Source: Candidatus Aegiribacteria sp.
GTDB taxonomy: Bacteria > Fermentibacterota > Fermentibacteria > Fermentibacterales > JCC-6
NCBI GenBank assembly: GCA_021108005.1
Contig: JAIORS010000175.1
Location: 1-49,175, forward strand
Direction of reading: 5' to 3'
DNA: 49,175 nucleotides
Shown here: positions 1 through 8,181 of the stretch, in pieces
Numbering within the stretch: the first letter of the stretch is position 1
Layout of the letters: each line of letters begins with the position of its first letter
Position numbers and translations under genes: made by a program
The notes under the pieces: model-generated
Seen by the model: only the letters and a program-made list of their open reading frames with translations
What the model was told of the DNA's origin: nothing
Database searches by the model: none

Positions 1-51
1 ACAACAGCTCACCCACCAGTACAAACCAGTTTTGTTGCACTTACGAGTTGA
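1..51 (+). pseudogene. IS30-family transposase, C-terminal end (partial)
   Basis: Reading frame 1 is open from the window edge to a TGA at 49-51 and ends in V-A-L-T-S. The same pattern (VALRT, stop, then a conserved ATCCGGG) occurs on the minus strand at 6889-6966, where it is preceded by TPNEVFF, which is typical of the C-terminus of IS30-family DDE transposases. Only the last 16 residues are visible, so the family call rests on the match between the two remnants. Whether the element is intact upstream cannot be seen. Confidence 0.45.
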
Positions 52-99
52 ATCCGGGAGCCTCCATCAGATCAAATACTTGATTCTTGATTAAGGATA

Positions 100-771
100 T
101 TAATCGGGATATTTGCGAGGACGTCCTCTTTCTCGAGGTACTGCGCTTGTTCCGTGTGTTTTCTCCATTCTCTTCAGGAACCAGTATCTGCCCACAGGAT
201 TGTTTTTTTTCACCGCTTTACGGATTTTAAGTATCTGGGCTGTTTCCGGGTCAATGGATAGGTACTCCTGCCAGTCTTCAATATCAATTTGCACATCAGG
301 TTTGTTGTTCGCGAGGAGATCATACTTTCTGTGGCCCGTGTGAAAACCGGCACTTGACCATCTGTAATCCCATGGATTCAAGGTTATTCCCGCACGGACT
401 GGATTCTGTTCGACGTAACGTATGGCATTGTAGAGGTATGAAGGTCCAAGTGGGCTTGAGTGGAATCTACACTGCCATAGATGTCCCCTCCAGTCATATT
501 GGCTGTTTACGTAATATGCATATTGAGAGTGAGCTTTCCTGAAACAGGAAGCGAAGGATTTCTCCATCTCCGGAATCGCGATCAAATGCACATGATTGCC
601 CATCAGACACCAAGAGAGGAAAGACACGCCATATTCACCAGCAGCATTTCTCAACATTAAGGTATACATGTATCTGTCGGAATCGGAGAAGAAAACAGTC
701 TGATTTCTGTTCCCACGCTGGACGATGTGATGAGGGATTCCCGGTACTACGACTCTTGCTAATCTTGCCAT
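100..771 (-). CDS. REP-associated tyrosine transposase (RAYT, Y1_Tnp / IS200-like)
   Basis: Single-strand DNA transposase of the HUH Y1 class that is normally domesticated to mobilise REP hairpins. The start is taken at the Met of MARLARVVVPG (771), the usual RAYT N-terminus, rather than three codons upstream. Visible features are IPHHIVQRGNR near the start, the metal-binding HUH pair in GNHVHLIAIP, and the tyrosine helix region YAYYVNSQYDWRGHLWQCRF. At 223 residues it has the normal length and looks intact. Two direct copies of a GGGACGGAGG-containing repeat lie just upstream of its start (857-926), and an inverted pair lies downstream of htpG (44990-45028). These are good candidates for its REP substrate, though the link is inferred. 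Confidence 0.9.
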   Translation of the reverse strand: MARLARVVVPGIPHHIVQRGNRNQTVFFSDSDRYMYTLMLRNAAGEYGVSFLSWCLMGNHVHLIAIPEMEKSFASCFRKAHSQYAYYVNSQYDWRGHLWQCRFHSSPLGPSYLYNAIRYVEQNPVRAGITLNPWDYRWSSAGFHTGHRKYDLLANNKPDVQIDIEDWQEYLSIDPETAQILKIRKAVKKNNPVGRYWFLKRMEKTHGTSAVPRERGRPRKYPD

Positions 772-856
772 ACTAAACATATGTATACTAATCTCAGGTT
801 ATCTGTCAACCCCATTACGAAATGGCATTAGATCGAATTATTTGTGGAAATTGAAT

Positions 857-926
857 AAAATCCCTCCGTCCCTATTTTTTGGTATATTTATTTATAAATT
901 TGCATTAAAATCCCTCCGTCCCTATT
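857..926. repeat. REP-like direct repeat pair
   Basis: A 20-base unit (core TCCCTCCGTCCCTATT) occurs at 857-876 and again, identically, at 907-926, exactly 50 bases apart. It lies between the RAYT start and the natA-like gene. The reverse complement of the core, GGGACGGAGG, reappears twice as a hairpin after htpG. The two copies here face the same way and do not pair with each other. Confidence 0.8.
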
Positions 927-971
927 ATTCTTTATTCAGATTGGCTTTAGGAAGTAACGGAGGAGGATGAA

Positions 972-1739
972 TTGTTAAGGGTTGAGAATCTCTGCAAAGT
1001 ATTCAAGAACAAGAAAAAACACAAAGTAGAAACCGTTGAAGCGGTCAAAGATGTCTCTTTCGAATGCAGTCCTGGTGAGATATTCGGATTGCTCGGACCC
1101 AACGGAGCCGGGAAGACGACTACACTCAGATGCATATCCACATTGATAAAGCCTACCAGCGGTAACGTATACATAGACCGTTACAATGTGATGGAAAACG
1201 AGAAAGCCATCAGATCAAGAATAGGTTTTCTGACTTCGGATATGAAGCTCGATGGATTCTTCACTCCCGATTACATGGTGGATTATTTTGGCGCTCTCAA
1301 CAAGATGAGCAGAGAGGATATTCAGCGGCGGAAGGAATACCTTTTCAACGAACTGCAAATGACGGATTTCATCCACAAGAAGATAGACAAGCTTTCCACC
1401 GGTATGAAACAGAAGACGGCGATTGCCATAAGCCTCATTCATGACCCCGAGGTTATCGTATTCGACGAGCCGACAAACGGGCTTGACGTTATCACATCCA
1501 AATCGGTTACGGATTTCCTCGAGAAGTACGCGGAGTCGGGAAAGACGATAGTTATATCCACCCATATAATGAATGTGGCGGAAAAACTCTGCGACAGATT
1601 CGGGATACTCGTTGATGGCGAGCTTAAAGAGCTTGGTACGCTTTCTGATATACTTGGGAAGAACTCCTCGGACAACCTTGAGGATGTATTCTTCAGCTAC
1701 ATTCTTCCAGGCACAGAGGAGGAGGTGAACCATGCTTAG
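972..1739 (+). CDS. ABC exporter ATP-binding protein, NatA-like
   Basis: ATPase subunit of an ABC-2 type exporter, expected to energise the membrane protein encoded immediately downstream. Walker A is GPNGAGKTT (42-50), the signature is LSTGMKQ (141-147), Walker B is VIVFDEP (161-167), and the switch histidine lies in STHIM (His198). Length (255 aa) and motif spacing are normal. The start is a TTG placed after a strong AGGAGG. The stop overlaps the next start by 8 bases, so the pair is translationally coupled. NatAB systems extrude Na+ in Bacillus, but the substrate cannot be deduced here; a drug or peptide exporter is equally possible. Confidence 0.88.
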   Translation: MLRVENLCKVFKNKKKHKVETVEAVKDVSFECSPGEIFGLLGPNGAGKTTTLRCISTLIKPTSGNVYIDRYNVMENEKAIRSRIGFLTSDMKLDGFFTPDYMVDYFGALNKMSREDIQRRKEYLFNELQMTDFIHKKIDKLSTGMKQKTAIAISLIHDPEVIVFDEPTNGLDVITSKSVTDFLEKYAESGKTIVISTHIMNVAEKLCDRFGILVDGELKELGTLSDILGKNSSDNLEDVFFSYILPGTEEEVNHA

Positions 1740-2961
1740 CGACAGCCTTATCATTCTGAAAAAAGAACTGAAGCGAATATTTACCGACAGGCGGATGGTC
1801 GCCATGCTGGTGCTTCTGCCTCTTCTCATGCTTCCCGCGATGTACTCGGTAATGGCTAAGATGGGTCAGGCCAGGGATTCGGATATTGCGTCATTCACTT
1901 CATCTATCTGCATTTACGAAGGAGCCGGTAACGAAGACGTCATGGGGCAGTTCATAGAAGTGATCTCCGAAATAAACACAAGTCTGGAACTGGTGCAGTT
2001 TGAGGAGCTTGATGCCGTAAAGCAAGCCATAACCGACAAAGATAAAGAGCTTCTTCTTGTAATGCCCGACAATTTCCATGAGAGCCTTGCCGCATGCAGT
2101 ACTTTCGATATCGCTATCTACTTCAATTCCACCGCGGATTACTCCGAGTACGCTTACAATGAAGTTAGCGAAGTTCTGACCGTACTCAGCGGAGATATAA
2201 TCAGAGAGAGAATTCTGGAAAGGGATATGTCAGAGGAGATTCTGAGCGTATTCACCGTAAACGAGGCTTTGATAGGGTACGATCTCGCGAAAGAAGGCAG
2301 CGTGATGGGGAAGATAATCAGTATTCTTCTTCCATTCTTCATAATCATCTACCTCTTTGCAAATTCCATGAAAGTAGGGCTCGATACGGTTGCCGGGGAG
2401 AAGGAGAGAGGAACTCTTGCAGTGATCCTGGTTAACCAGGTCGACAGGCTTTCAATAGTTATAGGAAAAATGATGTCCGTGATGGTTGCCGCTATTGTCG
2501 GAGCGGCAAGTTCGGTGATCGGTCTTATCATCGCTTCAAGATATTTAATGGTAATGATCGGCGCATCCGGCGCTGCCATCTCAAGCTACAGTATGAGTTC
2601 GATTCATATCCTTCAGTTTACGATTGTTGTAATCCCTCTGGCTGTTCTTGTGGCAAGCATGGTTCTCATCGTATCAACTTTCGCGAGGAATACAAAAGAG
2701 GGTAATGGAATGATCATGCCCGTTTACTTCGTTGTGATGATAATGGGAATGGCGACCATGCAGACAGGAGATGTTCCTCCGAAGTGGATGATATCAGCAC
2801 CTGTTTTCAACTCCCTGCTTGTTCTCAAGGATATACTCATGAAGGATGCGGCCTGGGGCACCATTTTAACGGCTTCACTTTCCAGTGTTGTTCTTTCCGC
2901 TATTCTTATTTACCTGACTCTGAAGATGTTCAGCAGCGAGAAGATCCTTTTCAGGATCTAA
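1732..2961 (+). CDS. ABC-2 type exporter permease, NatB-like
   Basis: Membrane partner of the preceding ATPase. It has one N-terminal membrane segment (about residues 22-43), a large extracytoplasmic domain (about 45-190), and then five or six hydrophobic segments to the C-terminus. This is the standard NatB / ABC-2 layout (409 aa). The start ATG follows GGAGGTG inside the end of the ATPase gene. A 108-base partial copy of this gene, with an internal 408-base deletion, lies at 6968-7075, so this locus took part in a local duplication. Confidence 0.85.
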   Translation: MLSDSLIILKKELKRIFTDRRMVAMLVLLPLLMLPAMYSVMAKMGQARDSDIASFTSSICIYEGAGNEDVMGQFIEVISEINTSLELVQFEELDAVKQAITDKDKELLLVMPDNFHESLAACSTFDIAIYFNSTADYSEYAYNEVSEVLTVLSGDIIRERILERDMSEEILSVFTVNEALIGYDLAKEGSVMGKIISILLPFFIIIYLFANSMKVGLDTVAGEKERGTLAVILVNQVDRLSIVIGKMMSVMVAAIVGAASSVIGLIIASRYLMVMIGASGAAISSYSMSSIHILQFTIVVIPLAVLVASMVLIVSTFARNTKEGNGMIMPVYFVVMIMGMATMQTGDVPPKWMISAPVFNSLLVLKDILMKDAAWGTILTASLSSVVLSAILIYLTLKMFSSEKILFRI

Positions 2962-2981
2962 CGTGTACCCCCTGGAATGTT

Positions 2982-3182
2982 CGGGCAGTGGTGAAAACAC
3001 TGCCTGGAGATTCAAATAAATCAATTCAGGAGAATTAATTTGCCTGTCTCGATTGAGGAACCGCATTCAACACGGTACATATACATTCCTCTGGATACTG
3101 GTTTATCTCTTTCATCGGTACCATCCCAGATCACGGAATGCTGGTGCGCTGAGATATACCAGAGAATCTTCATTCTCAGAAA
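2982..3182 (-). pseudogene. Duplicated sorting-domain fragment fused to a glycosyltransferase start
   Basis: The segment is closely similar to 8139-8300 (the end of the propeller gene and its downstream hairpin), then jumps to the equivalent of 8087-8110 (the first codons of the glycosyltransferase). It forms a 50-codon open frame at 3021-3173 starting MKILWYIS, continuing HSVIWDGTDER and ending KLILLN before TGA. The first eight codons come from one gene and the rest from the sorting domain of another. It has no complete domain and is probably not functional. The copied hairpin (2982-2990 with 2998-3006) is kept with one G-T pair. The remaining bases of this 390-base gap hold nothing I recognise. 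Confidence 0.8.
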
Positions 3183-3351
3183 CCCCTTTTCCGAGTCCTG
3201 TTAATTGTGTTCACTCATTCAGACATCAATATACATCCGCAACGGATATTCCGGGTATTGACGGTTCTTGACGACCATGCCTTGATTCTACATCTAATAA
3301 ACTCAATGAAACGAATCTCAGATTATCCTGATTGAAGGGAAATACAGACGA

Positions 3352-5346
3352 ATGATCCGCCTTGAAAGCCTGTACACACTTATTGAGAGCAGCTTCGATT
3401 TTCTTCTGGTTATTGACGCAAACGAGAGTATAATTTACGTAAGCCCGTTGCTTAAAAGAACCTGTTGTCCGGGAAACAGCGATGATTCCAGAAAACACCT
3501 GGATAGTATTCTTGATCAGGAATCCCTTCAATCCTTCCGAAATGCCATGGAACAGATGCATGAAGGATCAAGGGGTGTCATAGCGCTGTTTACCGCACAA
3601 ATGGATAAAGCATCCCCTTTACCCATGAAGGTTGGTTATATAGAAAGTGTTCATGGAGGTATCTATCTTTTCTTCGGATCCAGGATTGATAGCCTGCACA
3701 GGATCAGGGATTGGGAAAAGGAGGAACGGGTAAAGGAACTCTCCTGCCTTTATTCGGTTGCCGAATGGATAGATGTTTCAGTCTCTATAAAGGAATTTTT
3801 CACAAAACTGCCCGAATACCTCTCAAGGGGCATGCGCTCGCCGGATGAAGCTGTCGTATTCTCTATTTATCAGGGGGAAGAGTATGGCCAGAAGCCCTCG
3901 GAAAATGATTATATCAATGTTGATCTCATAGTAGACGATGAACATAAAGGTGAAATCATGGTGGGATACATCAGTGGAACCAACGAACTTCTTCCTGAAG
4001 AGCAGCAAATGCTCAACGAAATTGGGAGAATGTTGAGTATTGCCCTGGAGCGTAAGGAGCTTTCTGAAAAGATGGCTCTTAATGAGGAGGAAGAGGAAGA
4101 TCTGAATAACCGTCTGAGCAAACTGGAAGCGGAAATCAATGAACGGGCAAAGGAACTGGAGGAACAGAAACAGAAACTCAGCACAGCCGACTCCTACCTG
4201 AACAGGGTCAACAGAAGCTGGGAGGAAACCAGAAGCCGTCTTGAAACCATGTTTCAGGCTATTCCTGGTGAGGTCATGCTCATAGACCTCAACAGGAATG
4301 TTGTCATGAGTAATAAAGATGAAATTGAACCCGGTGATAAGTGCTACAGAACATATTTCAACCGTGATACACCATGCAGGGATTGCAGGCTGGGAAAGAT
4401 CAGGCGTGATAAAACACCCATAACGATTACGATGAGGAACGGGGAAAGGTTCCTGGAAGTTAATACGCTCCCTGTGTACAACCAGGAGGAGGAAGTTGAA
4501 GGGATACTGGAGTTTTACAGGGATGTTACCCTTGAGAAAACGTACGAACAGCAGCTCCAGCAGGCGGACAAGTTGGCTTCGCTTGGGCAGCTGGTCAGTG
4601 GCATCGGTCATGAAATAAATAATCCAAACCAGTTCATAAGAGGAAATATCAAGATAATCAGACAGGCGATAACGGACATGCTGCCAATAATTGATGATTT
4701 CAAGAAGGATCATCCCGATCTTAAAATTGCCCGTCTCAAGTACGATTTCTTCCGGGAACATGTCATGACACTCATCGATGATATGTCTCACGGTTCCGAG
4801 CGGATAAAGGGAATCGTAGAGGGTCTTCGTGGTTTCGCCAGGAAGGACGAGGGTCTCCTGGTGGATACAGTCGATGTCAATACTCTTATTGAAGCCACTA
4901 CGAGGCTGGTGAAGAATGAAGTACACAAGCATGCTGAGATTGTGCTTGAACTTGGAAACGATGTGAAAAAATTCACCGGGAATTCGCAGAAAATAGAGCA
5001 GATATTCGTTAATCTAATTGTAAACGCCGCGCAGGCAATTCCCGATGATAAAAAAGGTCTTATCACGGTTCGGACGTACATGGATAACAGTGATAGCATA
5101 GTAATAGAGATAGAGGATAACGGAAAGGGAATGGATGAAAAGACTCAGAAGCAAATTTTCGACCCGTTCTTCACCACAAAAAGGGCAAAAGGGGGCACCG
5201 GCCTGGGTCTTGCTATTGCCTTCCGGATAGTGGAGGAACATAAAGGAACGGTTTCAGTAAGCAGCACACCCGGTGTTGGCACGAAATTCATGATCAAGAT
5301 TCCCGTAAAGGAAGATAAATCGAAGGACGGGAAGGTGAATAAATGA
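3352..5346 (+). CDS. Soluble PAS-GAF-PAS sensor histidine kinase
   Basis: Cytoplasmic two-component kinase with no membrane segment. In order it has an N-terminal PAS (about 7-110), a GAF-like domain (about 125-240), a Glu/Lys-rich coiled coil (about 240-295), and a second PAS (about 300-395) with Cys331, Cys342 and Cys345 in a CY...PCRDC pattern that could bind metal or sense redox. Then come HisKA with phospho-acceptor His420 in GIGHEINNP and a HATPase with EQIFVNLIVNAAQ, EDNGKGM and GGTGLGLAI. Its stop overlaps the next start (ATGA), so it is co-translated with the NtrC-like regulator, its obvious partner. The signal sensed is unknown. Confidence 0.9.
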   Translation: MIRLESLYTLIESSFDFLLVIDANESIIYVSPLLKRTCCPGNSDDSRKHLDSILDQESLQSFRNAMEQMHEGSRGVIALFTAQMDKASPLPMKVGYIESVHGGIYLFFGSRIDSLHRIRDWEKEERVKELSCLYSVAEWIDVSVSIKEFFTKLPEYLSRGMRSPDEAVVFSIYQGEEYGQKPSENDYINVDLIVDDEHKGEIMVGYISGTNELLPEEQQMLNEIGRMLSIALERKELSEKMALNEEEEEDLNNRLSKLEAEINERAKELEEQKQKLSTADSYLNRVNRSWEETRSRLETMFQAIPGEVMLIDLNRNVVMSNKDEIEPGDKCYRTYFNRDTPCRDCRLGKIRRDKTPITITMRNGERFLEVNTLPVYNQEEEVEGILEFYRDVTLEKTYEQQLQQADKLASLGQLVSGIGHEINNPNQFIRGNIKIIRQAITDMLPIIDDFKKDHPDLKIARLKYDFFREHVMTLIDDMSHGSERIKGIVEGLRGFARKDEGLLVDTVDVNTLIEATTRLVKNEVHKHAEIVLELGNDVKKFTGNSQKIEQIFVNLIVNAAQAIPDDKKGLITVRTYMDNSDSIVIEIEDNGKGMDEKTQKQIFDPFFTTKRAKGGTGLGLAIAFRIVEEHKGTVSVSSTPGVGTKFMIKIPVKEDKSKDGKVNK

Positions 5347-6698
5347 AGAAAGTACTCATTGTAGACGATGATGTTGCCGTAACCAATTATTTCATGGTCT
5401 TCCTGATGCAGACAGAGATATTTGAACCCACCGTTATTAACGATTCAAGACAGGTTGAAGAATTACTCGAGAAAGAACATTTCGATGTGATCATGCTGGA
5501 CCTCGATATGCCCAATGTCACCGGTATGGATATACTGGGAATGATGAACACGAAAGGAATAAAAATCCCGGTACTTATACTCACCGGAGTTAATGATGTC
5601 GAATTGGCGGTGAAGAGCATGAAGAGGGGAGCATTTGACTATCTGACAAAACCTGTGGATGATGAATACCTTCTGGAAGTCCTGAATAATGCCATGGAAC
5701 ACGGAGCCGTCCACAGTACGATTAATAGTTTGCCTCAGACTCTATCCAGGGATGACCTGGATAATAAGGCGGCTTTCGAACATCTGCCTACGCAGGACCC
5801 TGCGGTCATCCACCTTTTTCACCAGGCGGAGCAGATGGCGGAAGGAGACCTGAGTGTATTCATCTGGGGTGAAAGGGGTACAGGTAAGGAATCGCTGGCC
5901 AGAGCGATTCATAATGCGTCCCCAAGGGTTGATAGACCTTTCGTTGCCGTAGACAGCGCTTCGCATTCCCCGGAAGAGTTCTCATCAGAGCTATTCGGCA
6001 GGGTCAGGGACTGGAGCGGGAAGAGCAAAGAGATGTCTGGTTTTCTGGAAACCGCTTCGGGAGGAACTCTCTTTATCGATAATATCGAGAATATGAGCCT
6101 TCCAGTTCAGGTCAGGCTGAAAAGAGTTATACAGACAAACGAGTACTACAGAGACAATTCCACTGAGATCATGAGAAGTGATGTAAGGTTCATAGTCGCT
6201 TCCACACAAGATCTTACAAGCTCCAGATACCGTGAATCCTTCTCAAGGGATCTTCTTTATCACCTTATGGTAAATTCTATCCGTATTCTTCCACTGAGGG
6301 ACAGGGCTGATGATATCCCTCTTCTTGCCGAGTATTTCCTGAAGGAGGAAGTGGAAAGGACAGGAAAGCAAATCACCGGATTTTCCGATGAACTCCTTGA
6401 GCTTTTAAGGCAGTACAATTATCCCGATAATGTTCAGGAACTGAAGAACATCATAGCCTATGCAGTTGTGAACACTGACAGCGATATGTTAAGCATAGAA
6501 TCACTATCACCGTATGTCCGTGAGAGAATAATTCCTGGTGAAATGTCAGGGGATTTCATCTCCATGAAGCTTCAAAACAAGATTGCCGATTATGTAAAGG
6601 AAACCGTGGAGTACTGCGGAGGGGACAGAAAGAATGCCGCTAGACTGCTTGATATTGATATTGATAGACTGGATAAGCTGATGGAAGACAACCTTTGA
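5343..6698 (+). CDS. NtrC-like response regulator with degenerate AAA+ domain
   Basis: REC domain (1-120) with acidic DDD at 8-10, phospho-acceptor Asp53 in LDLDMP and a conserved Lys in TKPVDD. An AAA+ domain (about 150-385) and a Fis-type helix-turn-helix (about 405-451) follow. Walker A is normal (GERGTGKE, 176-183). The Walker B Glu is replaced by Asn (LFIDN, Asp246-Asn247), and the GAFTGA loop that contacts sigma-54 is absent: ELFGRVRDWSGKSKEMSG stands in its place. So it is built like a sigma-54 activator but probably cannot remodel sigma-54 holoenzyme. It may act as a DNA-binding regulator of sigma-70 promoters, like TyrR or PhhR. Its target is unknown. Confidence 0.88.
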   Translation: MKKVLIVDDDVAVTNYFMVFLMQTEIFEPTVINDSRQVEELLEKEHFDVIMLDLDMPNVTGMDILGMMNTKGIKIPVLILTGVNDVELAVKSMKRGAFDYLTKPVDDEYLLEVLNNAMEHGAVHSTINSLPQTLSRDDLDNKAAFEHLPTQDPAVIHLFHQAEQMAEGDLSVFIWGERGTGKESLARAIHNASPRVDRPFVAVDSASHSPEEFSSELFGRVRDWSGKSKEMSGFLETASGGTLFIDNIENMSLPVQVRLKRVIQTNEYYRDNSTEIMRSDVRFIVASTQDLTSSRYRESFSRDLLYHLMVNSIRILPLRDRADDIPLLAEYFLKEEVERTGKQITGFSDELLELLRQYNYPDNVQELKNIIAYAVVNTDSDMLSIESLSPYVRERIIPGEMSGDFISMKLQNKIADYVKETVEYCGGDRKNAARLLDIDIDRLDKLMEDNL

Positions 6699-6759
6699 CG
6701 AACATGATTGGAAACATATTTCCATGTTAAGGGTTGTTGGCTTACATCCCGTGACTCCG

Positions 6760-6806
6760 GTATTTTTCTTCCATGTATAAAATATCCGCTGATTCAATTA
6801 GAAAAA
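6760..6806 (+). pseudogene. Copy of the 5' end of the GT39-like gene
   Basis: This stretch is nearly identical to 10586-10632, covering the leader, ATG and first ten or so codons (MYKISADSIRK) of the membrane glycosyltransferase at 10599. The match ends abruptly and the following bases are unrelated. It is one of several juxtaposed fragments in the 366-base gap after the NtrC-like gene. Confidence 0.8.
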
Positions 6807-6888
6807 GAGCGCTTGGAAAAGCGTTCTTCATACACATTCCTGAATTCTTCATAATGGGAATCCAGCAACCTGAATAAAGGACCCGGAT

Positions 6889-6966
6889 TCAAGTTCTAAG
6901 TGCAACAGTTAACCTTTCAATTGTGTTGAAGAATACTTCATTGGGTGTTTTGAAGGCAAGTTTCTT
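6889..6966 (-). pseudogene. IS30-family transposase C-terminal remnant
   Basis: The minus strand encodes KKLAFKTPNEVFF, then TIERLTVALRT and a TGA at 6889-6891. TPNEVFF followed by VALRT-stop is characteristic of IS30-family transposase ends. The downstream ATCCGGG matches the bases after the transposase end at window positions 49-58. The fragment is cut directly against the natB copy at 6968. Confidence 0.65.
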
Positions 6967-6967
6967 T

Positions 6968-7075
6968 AGGCTTTCAATAGTTATAGGAAAAATGATGTCC
7001 GTGATGATTGCCGCTATTCTCATTTACCTGACTCTGAAGATGTTCAGCAGCGAGAAGATCCTTTTCAGGATATAA
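6968..7075 (+). pseudogene. Truncated natB copy with internal deletion
   Basis: Bases 6968-7018 match natB 2446-2496 and bases 7011-7075 match natB 2897-2961, with about three differences in 108 bases and the same stop. The 408-base deletion is in frame and its ends share the 8-base word CCGCTATT, so it was probably lost by short-repeat recombination or replication slippage. There is no start codon context, so it is a dead fragment. The minus-strand glycosyltransferase gene ends inside it. Confidence 0.85.
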
Positions 7076-8099
7076 GGTATCCTCCTGAAACGATGAAATC
7101 GGCTCCATTTCCATCAACCTGTGATGGAACGGGGTCTTTTGAAACATTCATTACCGCTTCAGGCAGCAGGTGCAGATCCGCTTGATCCAGGATTTCTGTT
7201 GCAATTCTTCCATACATAGGTTCAAGGAGATAGGGTTCCTCGGGGAAGGATCCTCTCCTCATAAGAACGCATGGTTTCCCAAGGGCCAGTATCTGAGATA
7301 CTATTCCGTAACCTGACTTCGAAATTACAACGTCAGCTGCGGCCATCAGATCGGAAAATGTAATCCCCATGGATGACAGTCTTTCCGGGGAGATATTCAG
7401 TATCCCTTCAGATATTGGTTCAGGGGCTGAAGATATCAGAATGAAATCATCAGGTTTTTTTATTGTTTCGGTTGAAGGCAGTTCCCTTAGAGCTACCAGA
7501 CAGATTTTTCCCTCCGGCAGAACGCTTCGTGCCTTTTCTGAATTACCGTCAGATCCACTCCTCAGAAGCGGAATATCAACGGTCTCATGAAATGGGCTGG
7601 TTCGGGGGCCCATTGGAAGCCTGAGGTAAGTACCCCAACTGTACATTTCGCCTATTCTCAGGATATCTTCCCGGATATCCGGAAACAGTTCAGCCATGAT
7701 CCAGTCCCATGTGAAATTGCCTATTCCCAGAGCGGGAATTGATCTTTCAGAAGCAGCGGCAACCGGCAATGGATCAATATCTGTGATAACGATATCCGGT
7801 TTAATTTCGTCCTGGAAAGCAATCTCTTCACTCAACAAAGGAGAATACGAAACAAGAAAACCTGAGAGATTTGCCAGCGTTGCTTCGTTGTCGATATTAC
7901 CGTGAGTTTCAATTGCTACCGGTGAAGGGGAGCCACGGCGGATATCATCGATCCCTGAATCTTTCCAGAACCATCGGGGGACATTTGAAGCTACGGTTAT
8001 GCTGGTATCAGGATGCTTCTGTCTGTAGACACTTATCAGCTCACGCTGTCTTGCGGCGTGACCCCATCCGTGTGATGAGATATGCCAGAGAATCTTCAT
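7065..8099 (-). CDS. GT-B-fold glycosyltransferase, MurG / arabinokinase N-domain-like
   Basis: Predicted cytoplasmic glycosyltransferase of 344 aa with no signal peptide. The N-terminus MKILWHISSHGWGHAARQRE matches the HGxGHAxR glycine-rich loop of the MurG-like superfamily and of the glycosyltransferase domain fused to plant L-arabinokinases. The C-terminal half has VVISKSGYGIVSQILALGKP and a following EEPYLLE stretch, the usual nucleotide-sugar binding region. Its last four codons run into the copied natB fragment, so the native C-terminus may have been altered by the rearrangement. Acceptor and sugar are unknown. Confidence 0.75.
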   Translation of the reverse strand: MKILWHISSHGWGHAARQRELISVYRQKHPDTSITVASNVPRWFWKDSGIDDIRRGSPSPVAIETHGNIDNEATLANLSGFLVSYSPLLSEEIAFQDEIKPDIVITDIDPLPVAAASERSIPALGIGNFTWDWIMAELFPDIREDILRIGEMYSWGTYLRLPMGPRTSPFHETVDIPLLRSGSDGNSEKARSVLPEGKICLVALRELPSTETIKKPDDFILISSAPEPISEGILNISPERLSSMGITFSDLMAAADVVISKSGYGIVSQILALGKPCVLMRRGSFPEEPYLLEPMYGRIATEILDQADLHLLPEAVMNVSKDPVPSQVDGNGADFIVSGGYLIS

Positions 8100-8140
8100 A
8101 TTCAGAAAATTTGCTCCTCTACGATGATTCCATGGATTTC

Positions 8141-8169
8141 TCCGGGCAGAAGCAGAAACACTGCCCGGA
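8141..8169. terminator. Hairpin downstream of propeller gene
   Basis: Perfect 9-bp stem TCCGGGCAG / CTGCCCGGA with an 11-base loop, 13 bases past the propeller stop. It has no T-run on the minus strand, so it could be a weak terminator or an RNA-stabilising hairpin. A diverged copy is at 2982-3006. Confidence 0.4.
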
Positions 8170-8181
8170 GATTCAAATCAA

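Noticed and set aside
1215-1829. Long minus-strand frame opposite the ABC genes
   Set aside because: It lies fully antisense to two well-recognised genes, has no domain and no ribosome site.
3823-4932. 369-codon minus-strand frame under the kinase
   Set aside because: Antisense shadow of the sensor kinase; composition is explained by the kinase codons and no homology pattern is seen.
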